DNA of 64,000 nt from Streptomyces sp. NBC_01451 (GTDB lineage Bacteria > Actinomycetota > Actinomycetes > Streptomycetales > Streptomycetaceae). Under the pieces are notes generated by a model. It was not told where the DNA came from. It made no database searches and worked only from the letters and a program-made list of their open reading frames with translations. Shown piece by piece: positions 20,246 through 29,260 of the stretch (position 1 is the stretch's first letter; every line of letters begins with the position of its first letter). Where the stretch lies: contig NZ_CP109479.1 of NCBI RefSeq assembly GCF_036227485.1, forward strand, positions 372,001 to 436,000. Direction: 5' to 3'. The position numbers and the translations under genes were made by a program.

Positions 20246-20357
20246 TACCCTCCGGCGCCCGGCCGAGCACGGCCTTGCCTGTCGAACCGGCACACCGGTC
20301 AACGGGACCGTCACCGTCCCACGGGGAGGCGTCGCCGTGATCCACGAGCCCCGCTGA
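20246..20357 (+). pseudogene. Possible C-terminal remnant of a beta-galactosidase
   Basis: One frame ends with LACRTGTPVNGTVTVPRGGV and then AVIHEPR and a stop. This resembles the last strands of GH42 beta-galactosidases (LLTG-x-PV-xGT-x-x-x-PxGGVAVLxEP). Only about 35 residues survive, and no matching body lies upstream, where the MHYT gene ends. Given the galactonate operon next door it may be the scar of a deleted galactosidase gene. The match is short and from memory. Confidence 0.35.
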
Positions 20358-20381
20358 TCCACCTGCCGGTGGTGGCCGGAC

Positions 20382-21269
20382 TCAGTCCCGGGCCCGCCAG
20401 GAGCAGGCCGCCGTTCCTCCGACCGGTACGGGAACGCTCAGCACCGCGCCCGAGGCCGCGGTCGGGTTCTTCACCCCGTAGCGGGCCGTGGTGACGAAGA
20501 GGCGGTTGCCGCCGGGAGGCAGGCACACCGATGTGGGGTGCGGGGCGGGCACGGTCAGGGTGTGGAGCAGGTGGCCGTCGGGGTGGTAGCGGCGGACGGT
20601 GCCGGCACCCCACATCGCGACCCACAGGCAGCCCTCCTCGTCGACGGTCATCCCGTCGGGGCTGCCTTCGCCGTCGCGCAGCCGGGCGAAGGTCTCCGGA
20701 CTGCCGGAGAGGTCGCCCGAGACGGGGTCGACCCGGCAGCGCAGGATGGTGCCGACCGCCGTGTCGGCGAGGTACAGGGTCGTGCCGTCGGCGGTGAACG
20801 CCGGGCCGTTGGCGATGGTCAGGCCGTCGAGGACGCGTACGACCGTGCCGTCGGGGTCCGTCCGGTAGAGCGAGCCCGCGCCGGGGGTGCCGTCGTACGC
20901 CATGCTGCCGGCCCAGAAGCGGCCCGCGGGGTCCGCGACACCGTCGTTCATACGGCTGGGAACAGGGGTGCGGTCCTCGGGGCGGTCCAGCCATTGCAGT
21001 GCGCCGTCGGCGGCGAGCAGCGCGATGCCGGTGCCCGCCGCGGCGATCCACGCCCCGGGCCGGTCCCCCACCGGCGCGACGGCACCCAACGGCACGTCCA
21101 GCCGGGCCAGTCGGCGCGGGGCCGCCGACTCGGTGCCGTCGCGGAGTTCGAAGAGGCCGCCGCCGAGTAGGTCGACGTACACATACCGGCCGTCGACCCA
21201 GCGCCCGCCCTCGGCGAGTTCGTACCCGCCGTCCACAAGAACCGCGGCCGATGCTGCCTTTGCTGTCAT
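20382..21269 (-). CDS. SMP-30/gluconolactonase family protein
   Basis: A 295-residue six-bladed propeller lactonase. Recognisable elements are EGGRWVDGRYVYVDLLGG (metal-ligand Glu in the first blade), the SRMNDGVADPAGRFWAGSM metal-binding Asn/Asp segment, LTIANGPAFTADGTTLYLADT and the GSPDGMTVDEEGCLWVAMW blade. Such enzymes hydrolyse sugar acid lactones with a divalent metal. As the last gene of the galactonate operon it most likely opens galactono-1,4-lactone to galactonate. It follows the kinase gene with a short gap. Confidence 0.85.
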   Translation of the reverse strand: MTAKAASAAVLVDGGYELAEGGRWVDGRYVYVDLLGGGLFELRDGTESAAPRRLARLDVPLGAVAPVGDRPGAWIAAAGTGIALLAADGALQWLDRPEDRTPVPSRMNDGVADPAGRFWAGSMAYDGTPGAGSLYRTDPDGTVVRVLDGLTIANGPAFTADGTTLYLADTAVGTILRCRVDPVSGDLSGSPETFARLRDGEGSPDGMTVDEEGCLWVAMWGAGTVRRYHPDGHLLHTLTVPAPHPTSVCLPPGGNRLFVTTARYGVKNPTAASGAVLSVPVPVGGTAACSWRARD

Positions 21270-21283
21270 GTTCGGTCTCCTGG

Positions 21284-22249
21284 TCAGCGGATGGTCGTGC
21301 CGTCGGGCTCGTCGAACAGGCCGAGTTCGTCCCGCGTCGGCAGGCCCTCCCAGTCACCCCGGGTGGCGACGGCGAAGGCCGCGGTGGTGACCGCCCGGTG
21401 CAGCCGGGCGGGGATGTCCGCGCCGTCCAGGAGGCCGGAGAGGTATCCGGCCACGAAGGCGTCGCCCGCGCCGACCAGGTCGACGGCGTCGACCTCTCGC
21501 GCGGCACGGTCGGTTGCGCCGTCGGCGGTGAAGACCGTCGCGCCGCGGGCGCCCCGCTTGACGACCACCTCGGTGACGCCCGCCGCCAGCACGCCGCGCA
21601 CGGCCTCGGACTCGCCCGCACCGGGCACTTCCCGCACCAGCGGCAACTCGTCCTCGGAGGCGATGAGAAGGTCCGTATGGTCCAGGATCGGTCGCAGCGC
21701 GCTGCGGGCACGCTCGGACGTCCACAGCCGGGAGCGGTAGTTGACGTCGAGGCATACGGTGACACCGCTCTCGCGGGCGGCCCTGGCTGCGGCCAGGACC
21801 GCCTCGGCCGCCGAGGGACCGAGCGCCGGCGTGATGCCGGTCAGATGCAGAACGCGGGACCCGGGGACCAGCGCGAGCAGTACGTCGTCCGGTGCGACGG
21901 CCGAACCGGCAGAACCCGCCCGGTAGTAACTGACTCGGGTCAGCGTTCCCAGACGAGGTTCGGTCAGCAGCAGTCCGGTGGGCCGGCCGGTGTCGTCGGT
22001 GACCGCGTGGTCGGTGTCGACACCCTCGGCCCGCAGCGTGCGCAGGACCAGCGCGCCGAGTTCGTCCGCACCGACGCGGCCGGCCCAGCGCACCCGGTGG
22101 CCGAGCCGGGCGAGGCCGATCGCGACATTCGACTCGGCTCCGGCGACGGACAGGCCGAGGCTGCCGCCGAGCCGCAGCGCCCCGTGGGCCCGGAGCGCCG
22201 CCATGGTCTCGCCGAAGGTCACGACCTCGGGTGGAGCCATGGTCGTCAC
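21284..22249 (-). CDS. 2-keto-3-deoxy-sugar-acid kinase (PfkB family)
   Basis: A 321-residue ribokinase-family kinase. It has the N-terminal GGSLGLSVAGAESNVAIGLARLG signature and the C-terminal VDAVDLVGAGDAFVAGYLSGLL motif, in which GAGD holds the catalytic Asp. Its GTG start overlaps the aldolase stop in a GTGA junction. With a galactonate dehydratase and a KDPGal-type aldolase in the same operon, the substrate is most likely 2-keto-3-deoxygalactonate, phosphorylated at O6. A KDG kinase role cannot be excluded. Confidence 0.88.
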   Translation of the reverse strand: MTTMAPPEVVTFGETMAALRAHGALRLGGSLGLSVAGAESNVAIGLARLGHRVRWAGRVGADELGALVLRTLRAEGVDTDHAVTDDTGRPTGLLLTEPRLGTLTRVSYYRAGSAGSAVAPDDVLLALVPGSRVLHLTGITPALGPSAAEAVLAAARAARESGVTVCLDVNYRSRLWTSERARSALRPILDHTDLLIASEDELPLVREVPGAGESEAVRGVLAAGVTEVVVKRGARGATVFTADGATDRAAREVDAVDLVGAGDAFVAGYLSGLLDGADIPARLHRAVTTAAFAVATRGDWEGLPTRDELGLFDEPDGTTIR

Positions 22250-22866
22250 GGCGTCCCACCTGTCGCCACCTTGCGGAACTCGGCCGCGCGGGAACGGAGT
22301 CGGTCCAGGTCGCCGCCGTCGGCCGCGTCGCCGACGAGGGGTGAGCCGACGCCGACTGCCAGGGCGCCCCGGTCGAGGTAGTCGCGGGCGGCCTGTGCGT
22401 CCACTCCGCCGACGGGCACGAAGGACACCTCGGGGAAGGGATCGCGCAGGGCCTTCAGATATCCCGGGCCGCCGAAGGAGGCGGGGAAGAGTTTGATCGC
22501 GGCGGCGCCGCGCGCGAGGGCGGCCTCGATCTCGGTCGGTGTCAGGGCGCCCATCAGCACGGGGACGCCGTACGCCTCCAGGCCGTCGACCAGTGCCGGG
22601 GTGACGAGGTACGACGCGCCGGCGTCGACCGCGCGGGCGGCGTCCTCGGCCGAGCGCACGGTGCCTGCGCCGAGGAGTGCGCCGGGGCCGAGTCCGGCGC
22701 GCGCCTGCCGGATCACGGTCAGGGCGTCGGTGGTGGTCAGCGAGACCTCGACGGCCGCGATGCCCTCCTCGGCGAGGGTGCGTACGGTGCTCAGGGCCGC
22801 GGCGGGATCCTTGCCTCGGACGATCGCCAGCAGGCGGTGGGTTCGGAGCGATTCCACCAGGTTCAT
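22246..22866 (-). CDS. 2-keto-3-deoxy-6-phospho-sugar-acid aldolase
   Basis: A 206-residue class I aldolase of the KDPG/KDPGal family. The catalytic Glu is in AAVEVSLTT, the Schiff-base Lys in AAIKLFPAS, and the phosphate-binding loops are VPVGGV and the C-terminal AVGVGSPLV. It should split 2-keto-3-deoxy-6-phosphogalactonate to pyruvate and glyceraldehyde 3-phosphate. The ATG at 22866 is preceded by AAGGAG; the open frame to 22950 is spurious. It lies 52 bases after the dehydratase gene. Confidence 0.9.
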   Translation of the reverse strand: MNLVESLRTHRLLAIVRGKDPAAALSTVRTLAEEGIAAVEVSLTTTDALTVIRQARAGLGPGALLGAGTVRSAEDAARAVDAGASYLVTPALVDGLEAYGVPVLMGALTPTEIEAALARGAAAIKLFPASFGGPGYLKALRDPFPEVSFVPVGGVDAQAARDYLDRGALAVGVGSPLVGDAADGGDLDRLRSRAAEFRKVATGGTP

Positions 22867-22918
22867 GGGAGCGGGCTCTCCTTGCGCGCGGGGTGCGGGG
22901 AACGGGGCCTGGTGGTGG

Positions 22919-24064
22919 TCACCACTCGGTGAACGCCCCGTCGGGGCCACGCCATACGGGGTTGCGCCACCGGTGTCCGGTCTCGGCGGCGTGGCGTACC
23001 GCCTTCTCGTCGATCTCGACGCCGAGACCTGGGCGGGTGGTCGCGACCGCGTAGCCGTCCTGGAACCGGAAGGGTTCGGGGTCCATCACGTACTCCAGCA
23101 GGTCGGAACCCTGGTTGTAGTGGATGCCCATGCTCTGTTCCTGGATGAGGAAGTTCGGTACGGAGAAGGCGATCTGGAGGCTCGCCGCCAGGGCGATCGG
23201 GCCGAGCGGGCAGTGCGGGGCCATGACGACGTCGTACATCTCGGCCAGGGCCGCGATGCGGCGGACCTCGGAGATGCCGCCGGCGTGCGACAGGTCGGGC
23301 TGGGCGACGGCGATGCCGCTGGCCAGTACGTCGCGGAAGTCCCAGCGGGAGTAGAGACGTTCGCCGGTGGCGAGCGGAATGCTCGTGGACTCCACCAGGC
23401 CGCGCAGGTTGCCGGAGTGTTCCGGCGCGACGGGCTCCTCGACGAACAGCGGGTGCAGCGGCTCCAGTTGGGGAAGCAGACGGCGCGCCATGGCGGTGGA
23501 GGCACGGCCGTGGAAGTCGACGGCGATGTCCCGCTCGTCGCCCAGCACCTCACGGACGGCAGCGACGCGCGCGACGACCTCGGCGGTGCGCGCCGGGGTG
23601 TCGATGGCGGCGAGTTCGGCGGAGCCGTTCATCTTGACGGCGGTGAAGCCCGCCTTCATCTGTTCCTCGGCCAGCTCCGCGACGTCGCCGGGGCGGTCCC
23701 CGCCGATCCAGGCGTACATACGGACGCGGTCGCGGACCGGGCCGCCGAGGAGGCGGTGCACCGGGACGCCGTAGGTCTTGCCGGCGATGTCCCACAGGGC
23801 CTGGTCGATGCCGGCGACGGCGCTGGAGAGGATGGGGCCGCCCCGGTAGAAGCCGCCCTTGGTGAGTACCTGCCAGTGGTCCTCGATGCACAGCGGGTCG
23901 CGGCCGACGAGATGGTCGGCCAGTTCGTGGACCGCGGCGCGTACGGTCTCGGCGCGGCCCTCGATGACGGGCTCGCCCCAGCCGGTGACGCCCTCGTCGG
24001 TGGCGACACGCAGGAACAGCCAGCGCGGAGCCACCAGGAACGTCTCAAGTCCGGTTATCTTCAA
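22919..24064 (-). CDS. dgoD: D-galactonate dehydratase
   Basis: A 381-residue member of the enolase superfamily that matches E. coli DgoD along its length from memory: GVTGWGEPVIEGRAETV, GGFYRGGPILSSAVAGIDQALWDI, YAWIGGDRPGDV, the VDFHGRAS segment with the first catalytic His, metal ligands in VEEPV and GERLYS, the APHCPLGPIALAAS segment with the second catalytic His, and QEQSMGIHYN. It converts D-galactonate to 2-keto-3-deoxygalactonate with Mg2+. The ATG overlaps the stop of the GntR gene. Confidence 0.93.
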   Translation of the reverse strand: MKITGLETFLVAPRWLFLRVATDEGVTGWGEPVIEGRAETVRAAVHELADHLVGRDPLCIEDHWQVLTKGGFYRGGPILSSAVAGIDQALWDIAGKTYGVPVHRLLGGPVRDRVRMYAWIGGDRPGDVAELAEEQMKAGFTAVKMNGSAELAAIDTPARTAEVVARVAAVREVLGDERDIAVDFHGRASTAMARRLLPQLEPLHPLFVEEPVAPEHSGNLRGLVESTSIPLATGERLYSRWDFRDVLASGIAVAQPDLSHAGGISEVRRIAALAEMYDVVMAPHCPLGPIALAASLQIAFSVPNFLIQEQSMGIHYNQGSDLLEYVMDPEPFRFQDGYAVATTRPGLGVEIDEKAVRHAAETGHRWRNPVWRGPDGAFTEW

Positions 24065-24801
24065 GGAACTTCCTTCGGAAGCGTGTCGGTCGCGACGTCC
24101 TGGTCGGTCCGCGCCCTTACGGCCGCCAGATCGTCGGTGGCCTGTGCCAGGAGGGACTCGACGGCCGCCACGGCCGCGTCCGGATCGCCCGCTTCGACAG
24201 CGTCGACCAGTTCCTGGTGCACGGGGATGGAGTCGGAGAAGTGCTGGGCGCCGTGCACGATCCGGTCGCGCACACGCAGGCCGGCTTCGATGACGACCTC
24301 CATCCGGCTGAGCAGTTCGTTGTGGGCGGCGTCCAGGAGGGCACGGTGGAAGGCGAGGTCCGCCTCGACCATCGCCGCCGCGTCCGTGCCCGCCGCGGCC
24401 ATCGCGTCCAGTGCCCGCCGCATCGCGTCCAGGTCGGCCGGGGTACGGCGGAGCGCCGCGAGCCGGGCGCCGGCGGGCTCGACGATCGCGCGGACCTCGG
24501 CGAGGTCCTCCAGGAAGCCGTCGGTCGGAGCGCTGCTGCCCTGCCAGCGCAGCAGGTCGCTGTCGAGCAGGTTCCAGTCGGCGCGGGGCCGGATGGTCGT
24601 ACCGCGTTTCTGCCGTGACTCCAGCAGGCCCTTGGAGGCGAGTACGCGCATCGCCTCGCGGACCACGGTCTTGCTGACGCCCAGCTCTGTCTCGAAGTTG
24701 ACCGGGTCCACCACGGAGCCCGGAGGGTAGTCGCCGCGGATGATGCGTCGGCCCAGCTCCTCAACCGCCTGGCCGTGCAGCCCCCTACCGGGATGGATCA
24801 C
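24061..24801 (-). CDS. GntR/FadR-family regulator of galactonate use
   Basis: A 246-residue regulator with an N-terminal winged helix (residues 8-75; TELGVSKTVVREAMRVLASKGLLE is the recognition region) and an all-helical FCD ligand domain whose metal-binding Asp/His residues appear in EADLAFHRALLDAAHNE and the later VHQELVDAVEAGD. It sits inside the operon, overlapping dgoD by four bases, and resembles DgoR, the galactonate-responsive repressor. It is the best candidate to bind the AT-rich operators at 25681 and 31364. Confidence 0.85.
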   Translation of the reverse strand: MIHPGRGLHGQAVEELGRRIIRGDYPPGSVVDPVNFETELGVSKTVVREAMRVLASKGLLESRQKRGTTIRPRADWNLLDSDLLRWQGSSAPTDGFLEDLAEVRAIVEPAGARLAALRRTPADLDAMRRALDAMAAAGTDAAAMVEADLAFHRALLDAAHNELLSRMEVVIEAGLRVRDRIVHGAQHFSDSIPVHQELVDAVEAGDPDAAVAAVESLLAQATDDLAAVRARTDQDVATDTLPKEVP

Positions 24802-24871
24802 CGTGTTCTCCGTTTCCGTCTCGGTCCCGCGCGCTCAGGCCGCACACGCCCCACCGCAGGGTGCGCGCCGC

Positions 24872-25633
24872 TCACGAGGACTCCTTCATGACGCTCCATC
24901 CTCCATCAACCACCAGGCTGGCTCCGGTCACGTAGGAGGCATCCGCCGACGCCAGGAAGGCGACGGCGGCTGCGACCTCCTCCGGCTGCCCGAAACGCCT
25001 CGCCGCCGTGGCGGCCACACTGCGCGCCCGGTCGGCCTCCGGGATGCCGTCCCAGGCCGCGGTGAGGATGGGGCCGGGCAGGACGGTGTTCACCCGGATG
25101 TCCGGACCGTACTCGACGGCCAGCTGCCGTCCCAGTGAGCACAGCGCGCCCTTCGCGGCGGCGTAGGCGGCGTGGTTCGGCAGCCCGATGACCGCGTGCA
25201 CCGAGGAGGTGAGCACGACGGAGCCCCGGGCTTCGCGCAGCATGGCCGCGAAGGTCTTCATCGCCCGCCAGGCGGGCTTGAGCAGTACGGCCATCTGACC
25301 GTCCCACTCGGCCTCGCTCAGTTCGTGGGCGGGCTTGTCGACCTGGGCGAAGGCGTTGCTGTGCAGGACGTCCAGCCGTCCGTGGTGCTGCTCGACGTGG
25401 CGGGCCAGGTGCTCCCAGTCGGCGGCGGAGGTGACGTCGCAGCGTACGTACTCCGCGCGGCCTCCCTGGCCGGTGATGGCTGCCGCGACCTCCTTGCCCG
25501 CGGTGTCGTCCACGTCCGTGACCACAACCAGGGCTCCCTCGGCCGCGAGTCGGTGGGCCGTGGCCGCGCCGATCCCGTGCGCGGCGCCGGTGATCACCGC
25601 CACGCGCCCGCTCATCCTGCGGCATTCCGTCAT
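24872..25633 (-). CDS. SDR-family oxidoreductase, possible sugar dehydrogenase
   Basis: A 253-residue classical short-chain dehydrogenase: NAD(P)-binding TGAAHGIGAA (about 15-24), a VVTDVDD segment whose acidic residues favour NAD+, catalytic Ser in VVLTSSVHAV, and YAAAKGA with Tyr and Lys. As first gene of the operon it could oxidise galactose (or another aldose) to the lactone that the SMP-30 protein then opens. The ATG at 25633 has GGGGAG upstream; the extension to 25684 would run into the operator. Confidence 0.82.
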   Translation of the reverse strand: MTECRRMSGRVAVITGAAHGIGAATAHRLAAEGALVVVTDVDDTAGKEVAAAITGQGGRAEYVRCDVTSAADWEHLARHVEQHHGRLDVLHSNAFAQVDKPAHELSEAEWDGQMAVLLKPAWRAMKTFAAMLREARGSVVLTSSVHAVIGLPNHAAYAAAKGALCSLGRQLAVEYGPDIRVNTVLPGPILTAAWDGIPEADRARSVAATAARRFGQPEEVAAAVAFLASADASYVTGASLVVDGGWSVMKESS

Positions 25634-25680
25634 CGCGTGTGTCTCCCCTCGTGGCTGTCTACGCACCCACCATAGCTGTT

Positions 25681-25714
25681 TCAATTAATTATGAATATAT
25701 CTTGACGGGGTGGC
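25681..25714. promoter_or_regulatory. AT-rich operator with -35 box between SDR and ABC operons
   Basis: An AT-rich stretch (TCAATTAATTATGAATATAT) leads straight into CTTGACGGGGTGGC, where TTGACG (25702-25707) fits a -35 box for the rightward transporter genes; the -10 (CAAGAC, 17 bases on) is weak. The element contains the half-site ATGAAT. The same order (TCAATT, AT-rich core, CTTGACG, GGGTGGC) recurs on the opposite strand at 31351-31388. Confidence 0.6.
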
Positions 25715-25785
25715 GGCGCCGATCCAAGACTGACCGGCATGCACCAGGCGCCTCCCGTACGAAGCCAGGAAAGGGACCTCCTCCC

Positions 25786-27132
25786 ATGAGCCGCACCACA
25801 CGCCTCCGCAGAAGCCGGGGCACACTCGCAGTCACCCTTGCCACCGCCTCCCTGCTGATCTCCGCCTGCGGGGGTTCGACGGGTTCGAAGGACCCCGCGG
25901 TCCAGGCACCTGTCAAGCCCGGCCAGAAGGTCGACCTGCGCTTCTGGTCGTGGGTTCCGGGTGTCGACAAGGCGGTCGACAAGTGGAACGCCACCCACCC
26001 GGACATCCAGGTCAAACTGGAGAAGATCCCGGCGGGCAGCAGCGGCGGCTACGCCAAGATGCGCGCCGCGCTCAAGAGCGGCAACGCCCCCGACCTGGCA
26101 CAGGTGGAGTACCAGGAGATCCCCTCGTTCCTGCTGGAGAACGGCCTGGTGAACCTGTCCCGGTACGGCGCGGACAAGGACCGGTCGAAGTTCGTGGACT
26201 GGCAGTGGCAGCAGGGAGTCTTCGACAAGTCTGTCTACGCGATCCCCCAGGCGTCCGGTCCGATGGGCCTGTTCTACCGCTCCGACCTGTTCAAGAAGTG
26301 GGGAATCGAGCCGCCCGCCACCTGGGACGAGTTCGCCCAGGCCGCGCAGAAGATCCACGACGCCGACCCGAAGGCCTACATCAGCACCTTTCCCGCCGGC
26401 AACTCCGCCTGGTTCACCGCGCTCGCCTGGCAGGCCGGCGCCAAGTGGTTCGGCGTGAACGGCGACACCTGGTCGGTGAACATCGACTCCCCGCAGACAC
26501 TCAAGGTCGCCGCCTTCTGGGACGACCTGCGCAGCAAGAAAGTGATCAAGACCGAACCCGACTTCGCCAACGGCTGGTACAAGGACCTGCAGACCGGTGG
26601 CATCACCTCGTGGGTCAGTGCCCAGTGGGGCGACGCCATCATCAGCGGAAACGCTCCACAGACCACCGGCAAATGGGCGGTCGCACCCATGCCACAGTGG
26701 ACAAAGGGCTCGAACGTGTCCGCGAACTGGGGAGGATCCTCCACAGCTGTCCTCAAGGGCGCGGGGCACATCCCCGAGGCCCTGAAGTTCGCCGAATGGC
26801 TCAACACCGACCCCGCGAGCGTCGACCTGCTGCTCCAGGGCGGTTACGGCTGGCCCGCGGCGGCCGACGGGTACAAGGGCTCCTCACTGGACAAGCCGTC
26901 ACCGTTCTTCGGAGGCCAGAAGTACAACGAGGTCTTCGCCCAGGCGGACAAGAGCATCGACACCTCGTGGAAGTGGATACCGACGATCGACGCCACCTAC
27001 CAGCACCTCAACGACGGCTTCCAGGCCGCCCTGGCCGGCAAGGGCACATTCATCTCCGCGGTCCAGCAGGCGCAGAAGCAGACCGTCGAGGACCTGAAGA
27101 GGAAGGGCCTGAAGGTCTCCACCGGCAAGTGA
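25786..27132 (+). CDS. Sugar ABC transporter substrate-binding lipoprotein
   Basis: A 448-residue extracytoplasmic solute-binding protein of the MalE/UgpB type. The signal peptide ends in the lipobox LLISACGG, with Cys28 the lipid-modified residue. The mature part carries DLRFWSWVPGVDKAVDKWN, APDLAQVEYQEIPSFL and IPQASGPMGLFYRSDLFKKWG, features of carbohydrate binders. It heads an operon with two permeases and no ATPase gene, as in Streptomyces, where the shared ATPase MsiK often serves many importers. The cargo is probably a galactose-containing oligosaccharide, inferred from the neighbours. Confidence 0.9.
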   Translation: MSRTTRLRRSRGTLAVTLATASLLISACGGSTGSKDPAVQAPVKPGQKVDLRFWSWVPGVDKAVDKWNATHPDIQVKLEKIPAGSSGGYAKMRAALKSGNAPDLAQVEYQEIPSFLLENGLVNLSRYGADKDRSKFVDWQWQQGVFDKSVYAIPQASGPMGLFYRSDLFKKWGIEPPATWDEFAQAAQKIHDADPKAYISTFPAGNSAWFTALAWQAGAKWFGVNGDTWSVNIDSPQTLKVAAFWDDLRSKKVIKTEPDFANGWYKDLQTGGITSWVSAQWGDAIISGNAPQTTGKWAVAPMPQWTKGSNVSANWGGSSTAVLKGAGHIPEALKFAEWLNTDPASVDLLLQGGYGWPAAADGYKGSSLDKPSPFFGGQKYNEVFAQADKSIDTSWKWIPTIDATYQHLNDGFQAALAGKGTFISAVQQAQKQTVEDLKRKGLKVSTGK

Positions 27133-27196
27133 CCACCTCCGGAGGGCGCGACACGGCCGCCGCCGTTCTCCCCTCCGGACTCCAGAAAGAGCCCTC

Positions 27197-28102
27197 ATGG
27201 CTACCCGCGCACCCCGCCGCCGCAGAAACCTGGCGCCCTTCGCCTTCGTCGCGCCGTTCCTCCTGCTGTTCCTCCTGGCCTTCGCCCTCCCCATCGGCTA
27301 CGCCGTGTACCAGAGCGTCATGGACGTCGAGTACACCGGAGCCCTGGGACTCGGCGGCAGCCATACCGTCTTCGTAGCGCTGCGCAACTACTCCGACGCG
27401 TTGTCCGATCACGCCTTTCTGCGCAGCGTCGGTCGCGTACTGCTGTTCGCGGCCGTCCAGGTGCCCGTGATGGTCGCGCTGTCCGCCGGGCTCGCACTGC
27501 TGCTGGACAGCGCCTCGGCCAGAGGCGTGCGGTTCTTCCGCGCCGCCTTCTTCCTGCCCTACGGCGTTCCCGGCGTCATCGCGTCGATCCTGTGGGGATT
27601 CCTGTACGTACCGGGAGTCAGCCCCCTCGTGGACGGCATGCGCCACCTGGGCGTGTCGGTCGACCTGCTCGGCGGAGACACGGTTCTGTGGTCCATCGCG
27701 AACATCGTCACCTGGGAGTTCGCCGGCTACAACATCCTGGTTCTCGTCGCCCAGTTGCGTACCGTCCCCGCGGAACTGTACGAGGCCGCCCGCATCGACG
27801 GCGCCAGTGCGTGGGCGACGGTCCGGTACGTCAAACTGCCGCTGCTGCGCCCGGCGCTGATCCTCACCACGGTCTTCACCATCATCGGCACGCTGCAACT
27901 GTTCGCGGAACCGCTGGTGCTCAAGCCCGTCTCGTCGAGCATCGACAGCGCCTACACACCCAACCTCAGCGCCTACAACGAGGCGTTCACCAACGACAAC
28001 TACCACCTCGCCGCCGCCGAGGCAGTGCTGCTCGCGCTCACCGCGTTCGTGCTCTCCTTCGGTTTTCTGCGGCTGATCAACAAGAGAGGTGGGGACGCGT
28101 GA
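27197..28102 (+). CDS. Sugar ABC transporter permease (MalF type)
   Basis: A 301-residue inner membrane permease with six spans. The EAA loop that contacts the ATPase reads YEAARIDGASAWATVRYVKLP, with the conserved E-A-A and later Gly. The first span follows a short basic N-terminus. It lies 64 bases after the binding-protein gene and overlaps the next permease in a GTGA junction. Confidence 0.92.
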   Translation: MATRAPRRRRNLAPFAFVAPFLLLFLLAFALPIGYAVYQSVMDVEYTGALGLGGSHTVFVALRNYSDALSDHAFLRSVGRVLLFAAVQVPVMVALSAGLALLLDSASARGVRFFRAAFFLPYGVPGVIASILWGFLYVPGVSPLVDGMRHLGVSVDLLGGDTVLWSIANIVTWEFAGYNILVLVAQLRTVPAELYEAARIDGASAWATVRYVKLPLLRPALILTTVFTIIGTLQLFAEPLVLKPVSSSIDSAYTPNLSAYNEAFTNDNYHLAAAEAVLLALTAFVLSFGFLRLINKRGGDA

Positions 28103-29028
28103 GTCTCCAGACACCGGCCCGCACCGTCCCGACAGGGGGCGGGACGCCGGCCTCGGACGACGGCACGACGCCGCGCGGCGGCATCACCGGGGTCACCACG
28201 CGCAGCCGCATCCTGGTCACCGGCCTGCTCGTGGCAGCCGCCGGGTACTTCCTGCTCCCGGTGTACTGGCTGGCCGTGGCGTCCACCAAGTCCACCGGCG
28301 ACCTGTTCGGCAGCTTCGGGTTGTGGTTCTCCCATCCCCAGTTCCTGAGCAATCTGCACGAGGTGGTCACCTACGACGACGCGATCTACCTGCGCTGGGC
28401 CGCCAACAGCCTGCTGTACGCGGGCGTCGGCGCAGCTGTGGCGACGCTTCTGGCCGCGATGTCCGGCTACGCGCTGGCCAAGTTCTCCTTCACCGGCCGC
28501 GACACGATCTTCAACATCGTGCTGGGTGGCGTTCTGATCCCCGCCACGGCGCTGGCGCTGCCCATGTACCTGCTGTTCAGCAAGGCAGGCCTGGCCAACA
28601 CCTACTGGGCCGTACTACTGCCGAGCTTCGTCAGTCCCTTCGGCGTGTACCTCTGCCGGATCTACGCCGCTGCATCCATACCGGACGAACTGCTGGAGGC
28701 AGCGCGCATCGACGGCGCGGGAGAGGTCCGCATCTTCACGGTCGTCGCTCTGCGCATCATGACCCCCGCCCTGGTGACGATCTTCCTGTTCCAGTTCGTC
28801 GGCATCTGGAACAACTACTTCCTGCCGCTGGTCATGCTCTCCGACTCCAAGCTGTACCCCATCACCCTCGGCCTGACGTCGTGGCAGTCCTTCGCCGACC
28901 GCCAACCGCAGCTCTATCAGCTGACCGTCGGCGGTGCCTTCGTCTCCGTAGTCCCGCTGATGATCGCCATGGTCGCCCTGCAGCGCTTCTGGCGCAGCGG
29001 TCTGACCGAGGGCAGCGTGAAGGGCTGA
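28099..29028 (+). CDS. Sugar ABC transporter permease (MalG type)
   Basis: A 309-residue permease with a 30-residue cytoplasmic N-terminus and six spans. The EAA loop reads LEAARIDGAGEVRIFTVVALRI. The GTG start at 28099 overlaps the previous stop and has GAGAGGTGGGG upstream. With the partner permease it forms the channel for the sugar delivered by the lipoprotein. Confidence 0.92.
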   Translation: MSLQTPARTVPTGGGTPASDDGTTPRGGITGVTTRSRILVTGLLVAAAGYFLLPVYWLAVASTKSTGDLFGSFGLWFSHPQFLSNLHEVVTYDDAIYLRWAANSLLYAGVGAAVATLLAAMSGYALAKFSFTGRDTIFNIVLGGVLIPATALALPMYLLFSKAGLANTYWAVLLPSFVSPFGVYLCRIYAAASIPDELLEAARIDGAGEVRIFTVVALRIMTPALVTIFLFQFVGIWNNYFLPLVMLSDSKLYPITLGLTSWQSFADRQPQLYQLTVGGAFVSVVPLMIAMVALQRFWRSGLTEGSVKG

Positions 29029-29209
29029 CGTCGCCGGACCGGACCGGACCGGACGGCCGTGCCCGTCGCGGCGGACGGAGTCGCCGTCCCGCTCCGGGCT
29101 TGAGCCGATGTGGGGAAGGCGACGAACCCCTCAGACCACGGGCCCGACCGCCACCTGCCGGGCCGTACTGATCATCCGGTCGGCGGCACGTTGCTCTCGG
29201 TCCGCTCGA

Positions 29210-29252
29210 CGGCTGAGGGGGGAGGGGCGGTCCGCCCCTCCCCCCTCAGCCG
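29210..29252. terminator. Perfect 21-base palindromic terminator
   Basis: Two perfect 21-base arms (29210-29230 and 29232-29252) separated by one base form a very stable hairpin between the converging ABC permease and GH2 genes. It should stop transcription from both sides. The rest of the 230-base gap is featureless. Confidence 0.8.
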
Positions 29253-29260
29253 CTCGACGC

